Origin: Pengzhenrongella sp031582905
GTDB lineage: Bacteria; Actinomycetota; Actinomycetes; Actinomycetales; Cellulomonadaceae
Reading direction: 5' to 3'
Length of the DNA stretch: 64,000 nt
Assembly (NCBI RefSeq): GCF_031582905.1
Contig: NZ_CP133990.1
Coordinates: forward strand, 1,240,001 to 1,304,000
This document shows, piece by piece, positions 14,544 through 24,517 of this stretch. The notes beneath the pieces were generated by a model. That model was not told where the DNA came from, searched no databases, and worked only from the letters and a program-made list of their open reading frames with translations. The stretch's first letter is position 1; the number at the start of each line of letters is the position of its first letter. Made by a program: the position numbers and the translations under genes.

Positions 14544-15105
14544 GCATCCCCAAAAACAGCCAGGACCCCGCCCATCGACAGCTGAGCATGCATCACTACC
14601 CCTGACGGTGCGACTGTCCAGGGCGGTCCGGGCAGCCGAATAGACCAGAAGGTCACACTCGACGCCCGCGCACGCGTTGACGGGGACGACGTGCACCCAC
14701 GACAACTGGCGGCGGGCCGGACAATTCTGAACGAGCGCGCGCGACGGCGTTGGTGCCGCCGCCGGACGCGGGTGAGCCATAGCGGAGCGATGGGCTGCAC
14801 GTCGTCGACCACGACCCAATCGCAGAACGCGTCGCGCCAGCGCGCTCCGGGCGGGTGACCGTCACGGATGTGGCGGTCGACCGACCCGCACCCGTGACGT
14901 CGAGGTCGCTCGCCACCGCCCAGGATCTCCTCGGAGCTGCCGTGGGACGTCCTCGTCACGGCAGCACAGTCCGTCGAATCGCCCGTCGGCGCGCGCCGAG
15001 CCCGGCCTCCGGTTGGGTGTGTCGAGGTCGGCGGGGCGCGGGTGGCGGGGCGCGGGGCAGGCAGTGAGACGATGAGGCTTTGCTTGTCGATGAGGGAAGT
15101 CACAC
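14544..15105. other. Intergenic region, no recognised gene
   Basis: This 560-bp stretch between the rrn terminator and the next gene has open frames on the minus strand, but their translations are Arg/Ser/Pro-rich and I recognise no domain. The GC content and codon pattern do not favour one frame. It may hold a decayed gene. A GAGGGAAG ribosome site at 15092-15099 belongs to the next gene. Confidence 0.5.
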
Positions 15106-17257
15106 GTGAACGCCGACGCAGGTCGCTCGGACGGATCGAGCAGCGGGGACTCCCGTGGGCCGCGGGACGGGCGCGGTGGTGGGGCCAGCGGGCGCAGGCC
15201 CTCGCACGACCGACGGAGCTCGGCTGACGGACCCCGCGGCACCGGGCGTGGTGCCGGGGCGGCGCCCCGTCGCGACGACCGAGCCGGCGGGCGGCCCACT
15301 GAGCGCAGCGATGATCGGTGGACCAGCACGGAGCAGCGGTCCGGTTCCGGTCGCGAGCCGTATCGAGGCGGCGGCTCGGGCGCCGGGACGGACCGCGGAT
15401 CGCGCGGACCCCGACGGGACGACGAACGTGCCGGTGGTCGTCCCGTCGGTGGTGGACGCCCGTCGGGTGGCGGACGTGACGAGCAGCGCGGTGGGTACTC
15501 GGCGCCCGGTCGGTCCGCGCAGGAGCGTGACGACCGCCCGCAGCGCTCCGGCGACGGCGGCTGGCAGGAGCGTCGACCGTTCCGGCCGCGCGGTGACGAC
15601 GAGCGGCGACCGTACGCGGCTGGAGGGCGCCCCGGGTCGGATGGCCGCCCCGGGGGTGCGCGTCCCTCGGGCAGCCGACCAGGCTCGGCCGACGAGGCCG
15701 CACCTCGGTCGGACGCCGACGCGCGTCCCTTCCGACCGGCCAGTGGGGCGGCGGGGAACTGGTCCGCCGGCGACAGCCGTGAAGCTGGACCACGCACGTC
15801 CGCGGACCGCCCGGCTCGAGAGTTCCGCGGGGGCCCGAGCGTGGCGAGCGGCCGTCGCGACCCCCGGCTGACCGGCGCGACGGTCCTGGCCGGGCCGATG
15901 ACCGGCGGTCCGAGCCGTCGCGTCCCTGGAGAGATCGGACGGAGCGGCCCGCCCGCAGCTCCGCCGACCGTCCCGAGCGGTCGCCTCGCGCTACCGGAGG
16001 TGACCGGGGCTCCTGGGAGCGCACCGAGCGCCCTGTCCGCGGCGGTGCGCCGGACACGCGAGGGCGGCGGCCCGACAGCTCGACGGGCGACCGTCCCGAG
16101 CGCCGTCCGATGTCCGCCGGCGACCGCGCGGAGCGCGGGCGCCGGGCGCCGGACGACCGCTCCGCACGCCCTCACCGCGGGAGTGACCAGCCGGGTCGAG
16201 GCGCTCGTCCCCCGGCAGCCCAGGACCGTCGCCCCTACGGTTCGGGACCGCGACCGGATGCGGGCGACGACCGTCGTCCGACGCGGCCGCCTCAGGCGGA
16301 GCGGACGCCCGCCCCGGACATCGCCGACGACGCGCAGTTCTCCGACCTGGACCGCGTCGTCCGCGCACGCCTCCGCACGCTGAGCAAGGACAACGCCGAG
16401 CAGTGCGGACGTCACCTCGTGATGGTGGGGCGTTTGCTCGACTCCGACCCGGAGCTCGCGTACGAGCACGCCCAGGCCGCTGTCCGGCGGGCCGGACGGG
16501 TCGACGTCGTCCGCGAGGCGGCGGGGCTAGCCGCGTACCGGACGGGACGTTTCGCCGAGGCCCTACGGGAGCTGCGCACGGTGCGTCGGCTCAACGGATC
16601 GTCCGAGCACCTCGCGATCATGGCCGACTGCGAGCGCGGGCTGGGGCGGCCCGAGCGTGCCCTGGCGCTGGCCGCGTCGGACGAGGCCGAAGGCCTCGAA
16701 CCCGCCGTACGCGTCGAGCTGGCCATGGTCGTGAGCGGTGCCCGGCTCGACCTCGGCGAGCCGGAGTCCGCCCTCGCGGTGCTCGACGCCGGCCCGCCGG
16801 CCCGGGTCGACCCCAAGGACGGTGTGCTCCTCGCCCGGGTGGCTCAGGCGCGTGCCGCCGCGCTCGAAGCGCTCGGACGGCACGACGACGCGGCGGCGGC
16901 GCTCGCGCCGTTCTCCGCCGCCGACCTGGCCTCGGCCTCCGGTGACGTGCCCGACGACGTCGTGGTCTACGACCTCGCCGAGGACGCCGAGGACGCCGAG
17001 GACGCCGAGGACGCCGAGGACGCCGAGGACGCCGAGGACGCCGAGGACGCCGAGGACGCCGAGGACGCCCGGGGCGCCGAGGACATCGAGGACATCGAGG
17101 GCACCGAGGCCCTCAGGCAGCCCGGGCCGACGCGACCGACGTCGGCACCGACGGGACCGAGGGTGCCGTGGCAGCGGAGGGTTCCGCGGCGGTGGAGGGA
17201 TCCGAGGCGGAGACGACCGGCGCAGCGCCGGCCGGTGACGAGGAGGAGCACGCGTGA
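15106..17257 (+). CDS. Arg/Gly/Asp-rich disordered protein with C-terminal TPR-like domain (two frame breaks)
   Basis: Starts at GTG 15106 behind GAGGGAAG. Residues 1 to about 400 are low complexity, rich in Arg, Gly, Asp, Ser and Pro and free of hydrophobic segments, so they are probably disordered. From about residue 410 (QFSDLDRVVRARLRTLS) an Ala/Leu-rich helical region with LDSDPELAYEHAQAAVRRAG and AAYRTGRFAEALRELRTVRRL looks like tetratricopeptide repeats. It ends with ten Glu-Asp-Ala units and an acidic tail finishing DEEEHA. Frame breaks lie at CCCCC 15861-15865 and CCC 17110-17112; one base at each gives 717 residues. The stop overlaps the next start (GTGA). Related proteins occur at this place next to tlyA in Actinobacteria; function unknown. 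Confidence 0.72.
16980..17069 (+). repeat. Ten 9-bp repeats (GAGGACGCC) coding Glu-Asp-Ala
   Basis: Ten perfect tandem copies of GAGGACGCC run in frame inside the TPR-like protein gene. The unit is a multiple of three, so slippage would change length but not frame. Confidence 0.95.
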
Positions 17258-18281
17258 CGGGTCTCATCGGGTGCGACGTCGCGCCGGCCGACCGGTACGA
17301 CCTGGCCCTGGTGGACCTGGATGGCGTCGCCTACCGCGGCCACGACCCGATCCCGCACGCGGCGGAGGGCCTCAACGGGGCCCGAGGCCGGGGATGCGGC
17401 TCGTCTTCGTCACGAACAACGCCTCGCGCGAGCCCGAGTCGGTCGCCGACCAGCTGACCGGCCTGGGCATCGCGACCGGCGCGGACGAGGTCATGACGGC
17501 GGCGCAGGCCGCGGCGGCGCTGCTGCGCACCCGGCTCGAGCCGGGGGCGACGATCCTCGTCGTCGGGGGTGCCGGACTGGTCACGGCGGTGCGCGCCGTC
17601 GGGTTCACGGTGGTGACGTCCGCCGACGACGAGCCGGACGCCGTCGCGCAGGGGTTCGCACCGGAGGTGGGGTGGCCCGAGCTGGCCGAGGCGGCCTACG
17701 CCGTCCAGCGCGGCGCCTGGCACGTGGCGAGCAACCTGGATCTCAGCCTGCCCACCGCGCGCGGGTTCGCCCCCGGCAACGGCTCGCTCGTCGGCGCCGT
17801 CCGCGCGGCGACCGGGGTGACCCCCGACAGCGCGGGCAAGCCGTCGCCCACCATGTACCGGCTCGCCGTCGAGCGCGCCGGGGCGGCGAACCCGCTCGTC
17901 ATCGGGGACCGGCTCGACACCGACCTCGCCGGCGCGCGCTCCGGCGGCTACGTCGGGCTGCACGTGCTGACCGGCGTGAGCACCGGTCGCGACGCCGTCC
18001 TGGCGCACCCGGGAGAGCGACCGCACCTGCTCGGTGCGGACCTGCTGTCCGTCCTCGAGCCCCACCCCGTGCCCGAGCCCGCCGCTGACGGGTGGTGGTC
18101 CACCCGCGGGTCCGCGGCCCGGGTCGTGGACGGCGCCCTGGCGCTGCACCCCGCCGGTGACGACCGGGCGTCCGTCCTGGACCTGCTGCGCTCGGCCTGT
18201 GCGGCCGCGTGGCAGGCCGTCGACGACGGCCGACCTGTGGACGGCGCGACCGTCCCGGAGTTCGCCGTCCCCGTCGGCTGA
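17254..18281 (+). CDS. HAD-superfamily hydrolase, subclass IIA (frame break)
   Basis: A phosphatase of the NagD/p-nitrophenylphosphatase type. The N-terminus has the nucleophile motif LALVDLDGVAY (Asp attacks the phosphate), then LVFVTNNASR with the conserved Thr-Asn, a cap domain, and GKPSPTMYRLAVERAG with the Lys and VIGDRLDTDLAGARSGG with the Mg-binding Asp. The frame breaks at GGGG 17390-17393; one G restores GARGRGMRLVFVTNN and 342 residues. GTG 17254 overlaps the previous stop and follows a GAGGAGGAG ribosome site. The substrate is unknown; glycerol or sugar phosphates are typical for the family. It sits upstream of tlyA as in many Actinobacteria. Confidence 0.88.
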
Positions 18282-18357
18282 GCCGCGCAGCCGCGGCTAG
18301 CGTGAAGCCCACCGGCCCGACCCGTCCGACCGACCGACCGACCCAGGAGGAGCACGC

Positions 18358-18537
18358 GTGCCCGACGACGCCCACCGCCCGTCCCCGGGTCCGGACGGAC
18401 CCACCGGTGACACCGCCGTCGACGCCGCCCTGACCCGCCTGACCGAGCTCGACGGCGCGCCGGTGCCCGAGCACGTGGCGGTCTTCGAGGCCGTGCACGC
18501 CGCGCTGCAGGACCGGCTCGCGGACGTCGAGGACTGA
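18358..18537 (+). CDS. Small acidic protein of 59 residues
   Basis: A short frame from GTG 18358 with a strong AGGAGGAG ribosome site reads MPDDAHRPSPGPDGPTG at the start, then VDAALTRLTELDGAPVPEHV and VFEAVHAALQDRLADVED to the stop at 18535-18537. The second half is a likely amphipathic helical pair. It lies 2 bp before tlyA, and a -10-like TAGCGT at 18299-18304 precedes it. I recall small proteins of this type between the HAD gene and tlyA in related bacteria, but no function is known to me. Confidence 0.75.
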   Translation: MPDDAHRPSPGPDGPTGDTAVDAALTRLTELDGAPVPEHVAVFEAVHAALQDRLADVED

Positions 18538-18539
18538 CC

Positions 18540-19482
18540 GTGCCCGAACGTGCACGGCTGGACGCCGAGCTCGTCCGGCGGGGCCTGGCCCGGTCACGTC
18601 GGCACGCGGGCGAGCTGATCGCCGCGGGGCGGGTGCGGGTCGCCGGTGCGGTCGCCGGCAAGAGCGCGACCGCCGTCGCTCCGGACCAGCCCGTCGAGGT
18701 CGACACCGACGCCGGCGCGCCCGAGTACGCCTCGCGTGCCGCGCACAAGCTCGCCGGTGCGCTCGGCGCGCTCGACTCCCCGATGCGCTCGACTCCCTCG
18801 ATGCGAACGGAGCCGAAGGCCCGGTCGTGGCGGGCCGCCGCTGCCTGGACGCGGGCGCGTCCACCGGCGGCTTCACCGACGTGCTGCTCCGGCGCGGCGC
18901 GGAGCACGTCGTCGCGGTCGACGTCGGGCACGACCAGCTCCTCCCGTGGCTGCGCGCGGACCCCGGGTCACCGTGCGTGAGGGCGTGAACGTCCGTCACC
19001 TCCGGCCGGGGGACGTGGACCCCGCCCCCGACCTCGTGGTGGGGGACCTGTCGTTCATCTCCCTCACGCTCGTGCTGCCGGGGCTGCTCGCCGTCGCAGC
19101 GCCCGGCGCGGACCTCCTGCTCATGGTCAAGCCGCAGTTCGAAGTGGGGCGCGAGCGGCTCGGCTCCGGCGGTGTCGTGCGGGACCCACGGCTGCGTGCG
19201 GACGCCGTCGTCGCCGTCGCCGAGGCCGCCGTCGGACTGGGCGCCCGCCCGCGCGCGGTCGTGGCGAGCCCGCTGCCCGGTCCGCACGGCAACGTCGAGT
19301 ACTTCCTGTGGTCGGTGGCCCCCGGTGGGCGGGGCGGTGACGCGCGTGTGGGCGGCAGCGGGCAGGATGGCCCCGGGCGGGACGCGCCGACCCCGGCCGG
19401 GCTGCGGGCCATGGTCGAGGCGGCGGTCGCCGCCGGGCCGACCGGCGCGGGGTCGAGCTGGACGAGCGGAGGTGGACGATGA
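18540..19482 (+). CDS. tlyA: TlyA-type rRNA 2'-O-methyltransferase (two frame breaks)
   Basis: TlyA methylates ribose of 16S and 23S rRNA with S-adenosylmethionine; in mycobacteria its loss gives capreomycin resistance. Residues 1-60 form an S4-like RNA-binding domain (LVRRGLARSRRHAGELIAAGRV). Then come the FtsJ-type methyltransferase motifs CLDAGASTGGFTDVLL, VAVDVGHDQL, LVVGDLSFISL and LLMVKPQFEVG. Frame breaks at CCCC 18778-18781 and CCCC 18961-18964; adding one C at each gives an unbroken 314-residue protein. GTG 18540 is the start and the stop overlaps the nadK ATG. The protein is longer than usual because of a Gly-rich segment before the C-terminal helix. Confidence 0.93.
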
Positions 19483-20377
19483 CACGGCGCGCACTGGTCG
19501 TGACGCACGGCGGACGCGAGGAGGCCGTGGCGGCGACTGCCGAGGCGGTCCGCGAGCTCGAGCGGGCGGGCTTCGAGACCGTCCGTGACGGCGGCCACCG
19601 GGTCGACCACGCCGACCACGACGTCGACCTCACCGACGTCGAGATCGCCGTCGTCCTCGGCGGCGACGGCACCATCCTGCGCGCGGCCGAGGTGACCCGC
19701 GGCACCGCCATCCCGCTGCTCGGGATCAACCTCGGTCACGTCGGGTTCCTCGCCGAGAGCGAGCGCGACGACATCGGCGAGGCGGTCCGCCGCATCGCCG
19801 CTCGTGACTACGAGGTCGAGGAGCGCGGCACGCTCGAGGTCCGGGCGATGCTCCCGGGCGAGACGGCGCCGATCCTGTCGTCGTGGGCGCTCAACGAGGC
19901 GACCGTCGAGAAGGGCGACCGCGACCGGATGATCGAGGTGGTGGTCGAGGTCGACGGGCGCCCGCTGTCCTCGTTCGGGTGCGACGGCGTCGTCATGGCG
20001 ACGTCCACCGGCTCGACGGCGTACGCGTTCTCCGCCGGGGGCCGGTGGTGTGGCCGGACGTCGACGGCATGATCCTCGTGCCGGTCTCGGCCCACGCGCT
20101 GTTCGCGCGTCCGCTCGTCGTCGGCCCGCGCAGCGTCCTCGCCGTCGAGGTCCTCACCCGGTCGACCTCCGCCGGCGTGGTGAGCTGCGACGGCCGCCGC
20201 CGCTTCGACCTGCCCGCGGGCGCGCGCGTCGAGGTGCGCCGCAGCGGCGTCCCGGTCCGCCTGGCCCGCCTGAGCCGGGCCCCGTTCGCGGACCGGCTGG
20301 TGAGCAAGTTCTCGCTGCCCGTCGAGGGCTGGCGCGGACGGTCGCCGGGTGACCCGAGCCGGGTGGGCACACCGTGA
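19479..20377 (+). CDS. nadK: NAD kinase (frame break)
   Basis: Phosphorylates NAD to NADP in the cytoplasm. The motif VVLGGDGTILRAAE (GGDGT about residues 61-65) binds the phosphate donor, ALNEATVEKG carries the conserved NE pair, and CDGVVMATSTGSTAYAFSAGGP is the third signature. The frame is broken at GGGGG 20037-20041 inside this last motif; one G gives SAGGGPVVWPDVDGM and 299 residues, the normal length. nadK is essential in almost all bacteria, so a real knock-out is unlikely. Both ends overlap neighbours (ATGA with tlyA, GTGA with recN), so this is a coupled operon. Confidence 0.94.
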
Positions 20378-22092
20378 TCGAGGAGATCCGGATCGAGAAC
20401 CTCGGGGTGATCACCCGCGCGCAGGTCGCGCTCGGTGCCGGCCTGACCGTGCTGACGGGGGAGACCGGGGCCGGGAAGACGATGGTGCTCACCGGCCTCA
20501 ACCTGCTCCTCGGCGGCAAGGCCGACACGTCCTCGGTCCGCACCGGGCAGCGGTCCGCGTCCGTCGAGGGTCGCGTGGCCGTCGACGCCGCCTCGCCCGT
20601 CGCCGGGCGTGCCGAGGAGGCCGGCGCCGAGCTCGACGACGACGGCACGCTCGTCATCCTGCGGACCGTCGCGGCCGAGGGACGGTCGCGCGCGTTCCTC
20701 GGTGGCCGCAGCGTCCCGCAGGGGGTGCTCACCGAGCTCGCCGACGACCTCGTCACGGTCCACGGTCAGGCCGACCAGGCACGCCTGCGCTCACCGGCGC
20801 GGCAGCGGCAGGCCCTGGACGCGTTCGCCGGCGCCGAGCACGCCGCGACGCTCGCCGAGTACCGGTCGACGTGGGCCGACATCGCGCGGCTCGACGACGA
20901 GATCGACGACCTCACCTCCCGCGCGCAGGACCGCGCCCGGGAGGCCGAGCTGCTGCGGCTCGGGCTCGCCGAGGTGGAGCGGGTCGACCCGCAGCCCGGG
21001 GAGGACGTCGAGCTCGCAGCGGAGACCGAGCGGCTCGCGCACGCCGAGGACCTGCGGTCCGCGGCGACCGGCGCGCACGCGGCGCTGACCGGCGACGACT
21101 CCGGAACCGCGGACGCGACGGCCGTGGCCGCCGTCGAGGCGGCGCGCCGGGTGCTCGAGGGTGCCGGGCACCACGACCCCACGCTCGCGCAGCTCGCGGG
21201 CCGGCTCGCCGAGGTGGGCTACCTCCTGGCGGACGTGTCGACCGAGCTGTCCGGCTACCTGCAGGACCTGCAGGCCGACCCGCTGCGGCTCGAGTCCGTG
21301 CAGCAGCGCCGCGCCGAGCTGGCCCAGCTCACCCGCAGCTACGGCACCGACATCGACGAGGTGCTGGCCTGGTACGACGCCGCCGGGCGCCGTCTGCTCG
21401 AGCTGGACGACGGCGGCGAACGGCTCGCCGGGCTGACCGCGCGCCGCACCGCGCTGGCGGAGGCGCTGGGGACGCTGGCCGGCACGCTCACCGGCGGCCG
21501 TCGCCGGGCGGCGCAGGCGCTCGCCGACGCGGTGACCGAGGAGCTGAGCGGCCTCGCGATGGGTGGCGCCCGCCTGGTCGTCGACGTCCGCGAGGCCGAG
21601 GAGCCGGGCCCGTGGGGCCGCGACGTCGTGGAGATGCTGCTCGTGCCGCACGCGGGTGCGCCCGCCCGACCGCTCGGCAAGGGGGCGTCCGGCGGTGAGC
21701 TCTCGCGCGTCATGCTCGCGATCGAGGTCGCGCTGGCCACGTCACCGGAGTCCGGCGCGCACCGCCCGCCGACGTTCGTCTTCGACGAGGTCGACGCCGG
21801 GGTGGGCGGCAAGGCCGCCGTCGAGGTCGGACGCCGCCTGGCGTCGCTCGCCACGGGTGCGCAGGTCCTCGTGGTGACGCACCTCGCCCAGGTCGCCGCG
21901 TTCGCCGACACGCACCTCGTCGTCACGAAGGGGGCGTCGGGTGACGCCGACACGATCACCGAGTCCGACGTGCGCCCGGTGACCGGCCCGGACCGGGTCC
22001 GCGAGCTCGCCCGGATGCTGTCCGGCCAGGACTCGCAGGCGGCGCGCGTGCACGCCGCAGAGCTGCTCGAGGCGTCGGGCGTGGGACGATGA
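20374..22092 (+). CDS. recN: DNA repair protein RecN
   Basis: An SMC-like ATPase that helps repair double-strand breaks. The 572-residue protein begins MIEEIRIENLGVI, has Walker A GETGAGKTMVL near residue 30, a long central Ala/Arg/Glu-rich coiled-coil region (about 150-380), and near the C-terminus the ABC signature GASGGELSRVMLAIE and Walker B PTFVFDEVDAGVGGKAA followed by the His-switch in VLVVTHLAQVAAFA. Start GTG 20374 overlaps the nadK stop. Length and motif order are normal; no break is seen in this gene. Confidence 0.96.
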   Translation: MIEEIRIENLGVITRAQVALGAGLTVLTGETGAGKTMVLTGLNLLLGGKADTSSVRTGQRSASVEGRVAVDAASPVAGRAEEAGAELDDDGTLVILRTVAAEGRSRAFLGGRSVPQGVLTELADDLVTVHGQADQARLRSPARQRQALDAFAGAEHAATLAEYRSTWADIARLDDEIDDLTSRAQDRAREAELLRLGLAEVERVDPQPGEDVELAAETERLAHAEDLRSAATGAHAALTGDDSGTADATAVAAVEAARRVLEGAGHHDPTLAQLAGRLAEVGYLLADVSTELSGYLQDLQADPLRLESVQQRRAELAQLTRSYGTDIDEVLAWYDAAGRRLLELDDGGERLAGLTARRTALAEALGTLAGTLTGGRRRAAQALADAVTEELSGLAMGGARLVVDVREAEEPGPWGRDVVEMLLVPHAGAPARPLGKGASGGELSRVMLAIEVALATSPESGAHRPPTFVFDEVDAGVGGKAAVEVGRRLASLATGAQVLVVTHLAQVAAFADTHLVVTKGASGDADTITESDVRPVTGPDRVRELARMLSGQDSQAARVHAAELLEASGVGR

Positions 22093-22098
22093 CGCACG

Positions 22099-23289
22099 AT
22101 GAGACTGACCCTGCGCAAGCGCGCCCCGCTTCCTGACATCCCCGGGACCGCCGGCCCCGCCCGCGTGGACGCCCGGACCAAGGCGCTCACGAAGCGGTTG
22201 CGCCCCGGCGACATCGCGGTGATCGACCACCTCGACATCGACCGCGTGTCCGCCGAGGCCCTCGTCGCCTGCCAGCCCGCGGCCGTCCTCAACGCGGCCC
22301 GCTCGACGTCCGGGCGGTACCCCAACCTCGGCCCGGAGATCATCGTCAGCGCCGGCATCCCGCTGGTCGACGACCTCGGGCCGGACGTCATGACGCTCAC
22401 CGAAGGGCACGTCGTCCGGGTCGAGGACGGCGTCGTCCACGACGGTGACCGGCTCGTGGCCGAGGGCGTCGAGCAGACGCCCGAGACCATCGAGCGCAAC
22501 CTCGACGAGGCCCGTGCCGGGCTGTCGGTCCAGCTCGAGTCCTTCGCCGCGAACACCATGGACTACCTGCGGCGCGAGCGTGAGCTCCTGCTCGACGGCG
22601 TGGGTGTCCCGGACATCTCCACGGTGATCGACGGTCGCCAGGTGCTCATCGTGGTGCGCGGGTACCACTACAAGGAGGACCTCGCGACGCTGCGGCCCTA
22701 CATCAAGGAGTACCGGCCGGTGCTCATCGGGGTCGACGGCGGCGCGGACGCGATCCTCGAGGCCGGTTGGCGCCCCGACCTGGTGGTCGGGGACATGGAC
22801 TCGGTCTCCGACCGCGCGCTCGGCTGCGGCGCGGAGATCGTCGTCCACGCCTACCGCGACGGTCGCGCACCGGGCGTCGAGCGCGTCGAGAAGCTCGGCA
22901 TCCCGCACGTCGTCTTCCCGGCCACCGGGACCAGCGAGGACGTCGCGATGCTCCTCGCGGACGACAAGGGCGCCGAGCTCATCGTCGCGGTCGGCACCCA
23001 CGCGACGCTCGTGGAGTTCCTCGACAAGGGGCGCTCCGGCATGGCGAGCACCTTCCTCACCCGGCTCCGCGTCGGCAGCAAGCTGGTCGACGCCAAGGGC
23101 GTGTCGCGGCTCTACCGTCACCGCATCTCCAACGTCCAGCTCGCGCTCCTCGTACTCGCCGGACTGCTCGCCCTGTGGGTCGCCCTCGCGGCGACCGCGG
23201 CGGGGCAGACCCTGATCGGCCTCGCCGGAGCACGCCTGGACACGGTGTTCTCGTGGTTCGGTGGGCTGTTCGGCGGTGCCGCGCCGTGA
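22099..23289 (+). CDS. steA: SteA-like cytokinesis/cell-separation protein
   Basis: Homologous to the corynebacterial SteA and mycobacterial Rv1697 type. These proteins act with SteB in septal cell separation. The 396-residue protein has a thiamine-pyrophosphokinase-like domain in its second half (VLIGVDGGADAILEAGWRPD, LVVGDMDSVSDRAL) and a single hydrophobic segment near the C-terminus (LALLVLAGLLALWVALAATA) that should anchor it in the membrane. The gene starts 6 bp after recN. SteB follows directly, which supports the assignment. The catalytic residues of a kinase are not all obvious, so a binding rather than enzymatic role is possible. Confidence 0.88.
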   Translation: MRLTLRKRAPLPDIPGTAGPARVDARTKALTKRLRPGDIAVIDHLDIDRVSAEALVACQPAAVLNAARSTSGRYPNLGPEIIVSAGIPLVDDLGPDVMTLTEGHVVRVEDGVVHDGDRLVAEGVEQTPETIERNLDEARAGLSVQLESFAANTMDYLRRERELLLDGVGVPDISTVIDGRQVLIVVRGYHYKEDLATLRPYIKEYRPVLIGVDGGADAILEAGWRPDLVVGDMDSVSDRALGCGAEIVVHAYRDGRAPGVERVEKLGIPHVVFPATGTSEDVAMLLADDKGAELIVAVGTHATLVEFLDKGRSGMASTFLTRLRVGSKLVDAKGVSRLYRHRISNVQLALLVLAGLLALWVALAATAAGQTLIGLAGARLDTVFSWFGGLFGGAAP

Positions 23290-23344
23290 GCGTCGACACC
23301 GCCGTCAGCACCGGACCCACCCCTCGACGAACGGCCTGCACCCT

Positions 23345-24475
23345 GTGATCGACTTCCGGTACCACATCGTCTCCCTCATCTCGGTGTTCCTGGCTCTCGC
23401 GGTCGGCATCGTGCTGGGCGCCGGACCGCTGCGCGAGACCATCGGCGACACCCTCACCGGCCAGGTCGAGAGCCTGCGCGAGGAGATGGAGGTGCTGCGC
23501 TCGGACCTGGCCGCGGCGCAGTCCGTCGTCGACCGGCAGAGCGTGTTCCTCGACGAGTCCGCCCCGCAGCTCGTCGGTGGCACCCTCACCGACCGCCGGG
23601 TCGCCGTCGTCACCCTGGGCACGGTCGACGACGACGCCCGGGCCGCGGTCGAGGAGCAGCTCCTCACCGCGGGCGCCACGATCAGCGCCCGCGTCCAGGT
23701 GACCGACCAGTGGACCGACCCGGCGCTGCGCGAGTTCCGCGGGGCGCTGGCCGGCAGCGTCGTCACCTACCTGGACCCGGCACCCGCCGCCGATGCCGGC
23801 GCCGAGGTCGAGCTCGCCCAGGCCCTCGCGCAGGGCCTGACGGGTGCGGACCCGGCCGACCCGAACGCGCTCTCCGAGCCCGCCGAGCTCATCCTGCAGC
23901 TCCTCGCGAGCGACGAGAGCGACCTGATCACCGTCGCCGAGCCGATCACGGCGCCCGCCGACGCCGTCGTCCTCCTCGCCGGCGAGCCGGAGCCGCTCAG
24001 CGACGACGCCACCGAGGCGGGGGAGCAGTCCGAGGCCCAGGACGCCGTGGTCGCCGCGCACCTCGCCGTGGTGAGTGCGGCACAGGAGCGCTCGGAGGGC
24101 GCCCTGCTCGCCGGCGGGGTGGCGACGCCGGGTGACCTGGTCACGACCGTGCTCGCCGACGCCGACCTCGCCGCGGACATCGCCACGGTCACCGGCTTCC
24201 GCGGTGTGACCGGTCAGCTGTCCGTCCCGCTGGGCCTCAACGCGCGCATCGGAGGCCAGGTCGGCCACTACGGGTTCGGTGACGGGCTCACGCCCGTCCC
24301 GGAGCCGGTGACCCTGCCCGAGGTCGACCGCACCCCGGCCGGCGCCGACGACGCGACCACCGACGACGGGACGGGCACGGAGGGGACCGGCACCGACGGG
24401 ACCGGCACCGACGACGCGACCGCGACCGACACCACCGGCACCGACGACGCGACCGACGCCACCACGGAGGGCTGA
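23345..24475 (+). CDS. steB: SteB-like (MctB-type) membrane-anchored protein
   Basis: The 376-residue protein from GTG 23345 begins MIDFRYHIVSLISVFLALAVGIVLGAG, a single N-terminal membrane anchor typical of the family once named copper transporter MctB (Rv1698) and of corynebacterial SteB. A coiled coil (residues 35-65) and an outer-side domain follow. The tail is a run of Gly-Thr-Asp/Glu repeats ending DATDATTEG. An in-frame start at 23261 exists but would add 28 Arg/His-rich residues before the anchor and lie inside steA, so I prefer 23345. Together with SteA it probably works in cell-wall hydrolysis during division. Confidence 0.87.
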   Translation: MIDFRYHIVSLISVFLALAVGIVLGAGPLRETIGDTLTGQVESLREEMEVLRSDLAAAQSVVDRQSVFLDESAPQLVGGTLTDRRVAVVTLGTVDDDARAAVEEQLLTAGATISARVQVTDQWTDPALREFRGALAGSVVTYLDPAPAADAGAEVELAQALAQGLTGADPADPNALSEPAELILQLLASDESDLITVAEPITAPADAVVLLAGEPEPLSDDATEAGEQSEAQDAVVAAHLAVVSAAQERSEGALLAGGVATPGDLVTTVLADADLAADIATVTGFRGVTGQLSVPLGLNARIGGQVGHYGFGDGLTPVPEPVTLPEVDRTPAGADDATTDDGTGTEGTGTDGTGTDDATATDTTGTDDATDATTEG

Positions 24476-24517
24476 GCCATCCCACGTCCGCTGTCGGCCG
24501 CCGTCGTCGCCCACGAG

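Noticed and set aside
14862..16469. Long minus-strand frames over the disordered TPR gene
   Set aside because: These are shadows of the Arg/Gly-rich repeats in opposite frames and carry no start or domain.
16980..17069. CRISPR-like array
   Set aside because: The 9-bp units are perfect, have no spacers and are in frame within a coding gene.
23261..23344. Upstream in-frame start for steB
   Set aside because: It would add 28 Arg/His-rich residues before the membrane anchor and lie within steA; GTG 23345 begins the conserved MIDFRYH.
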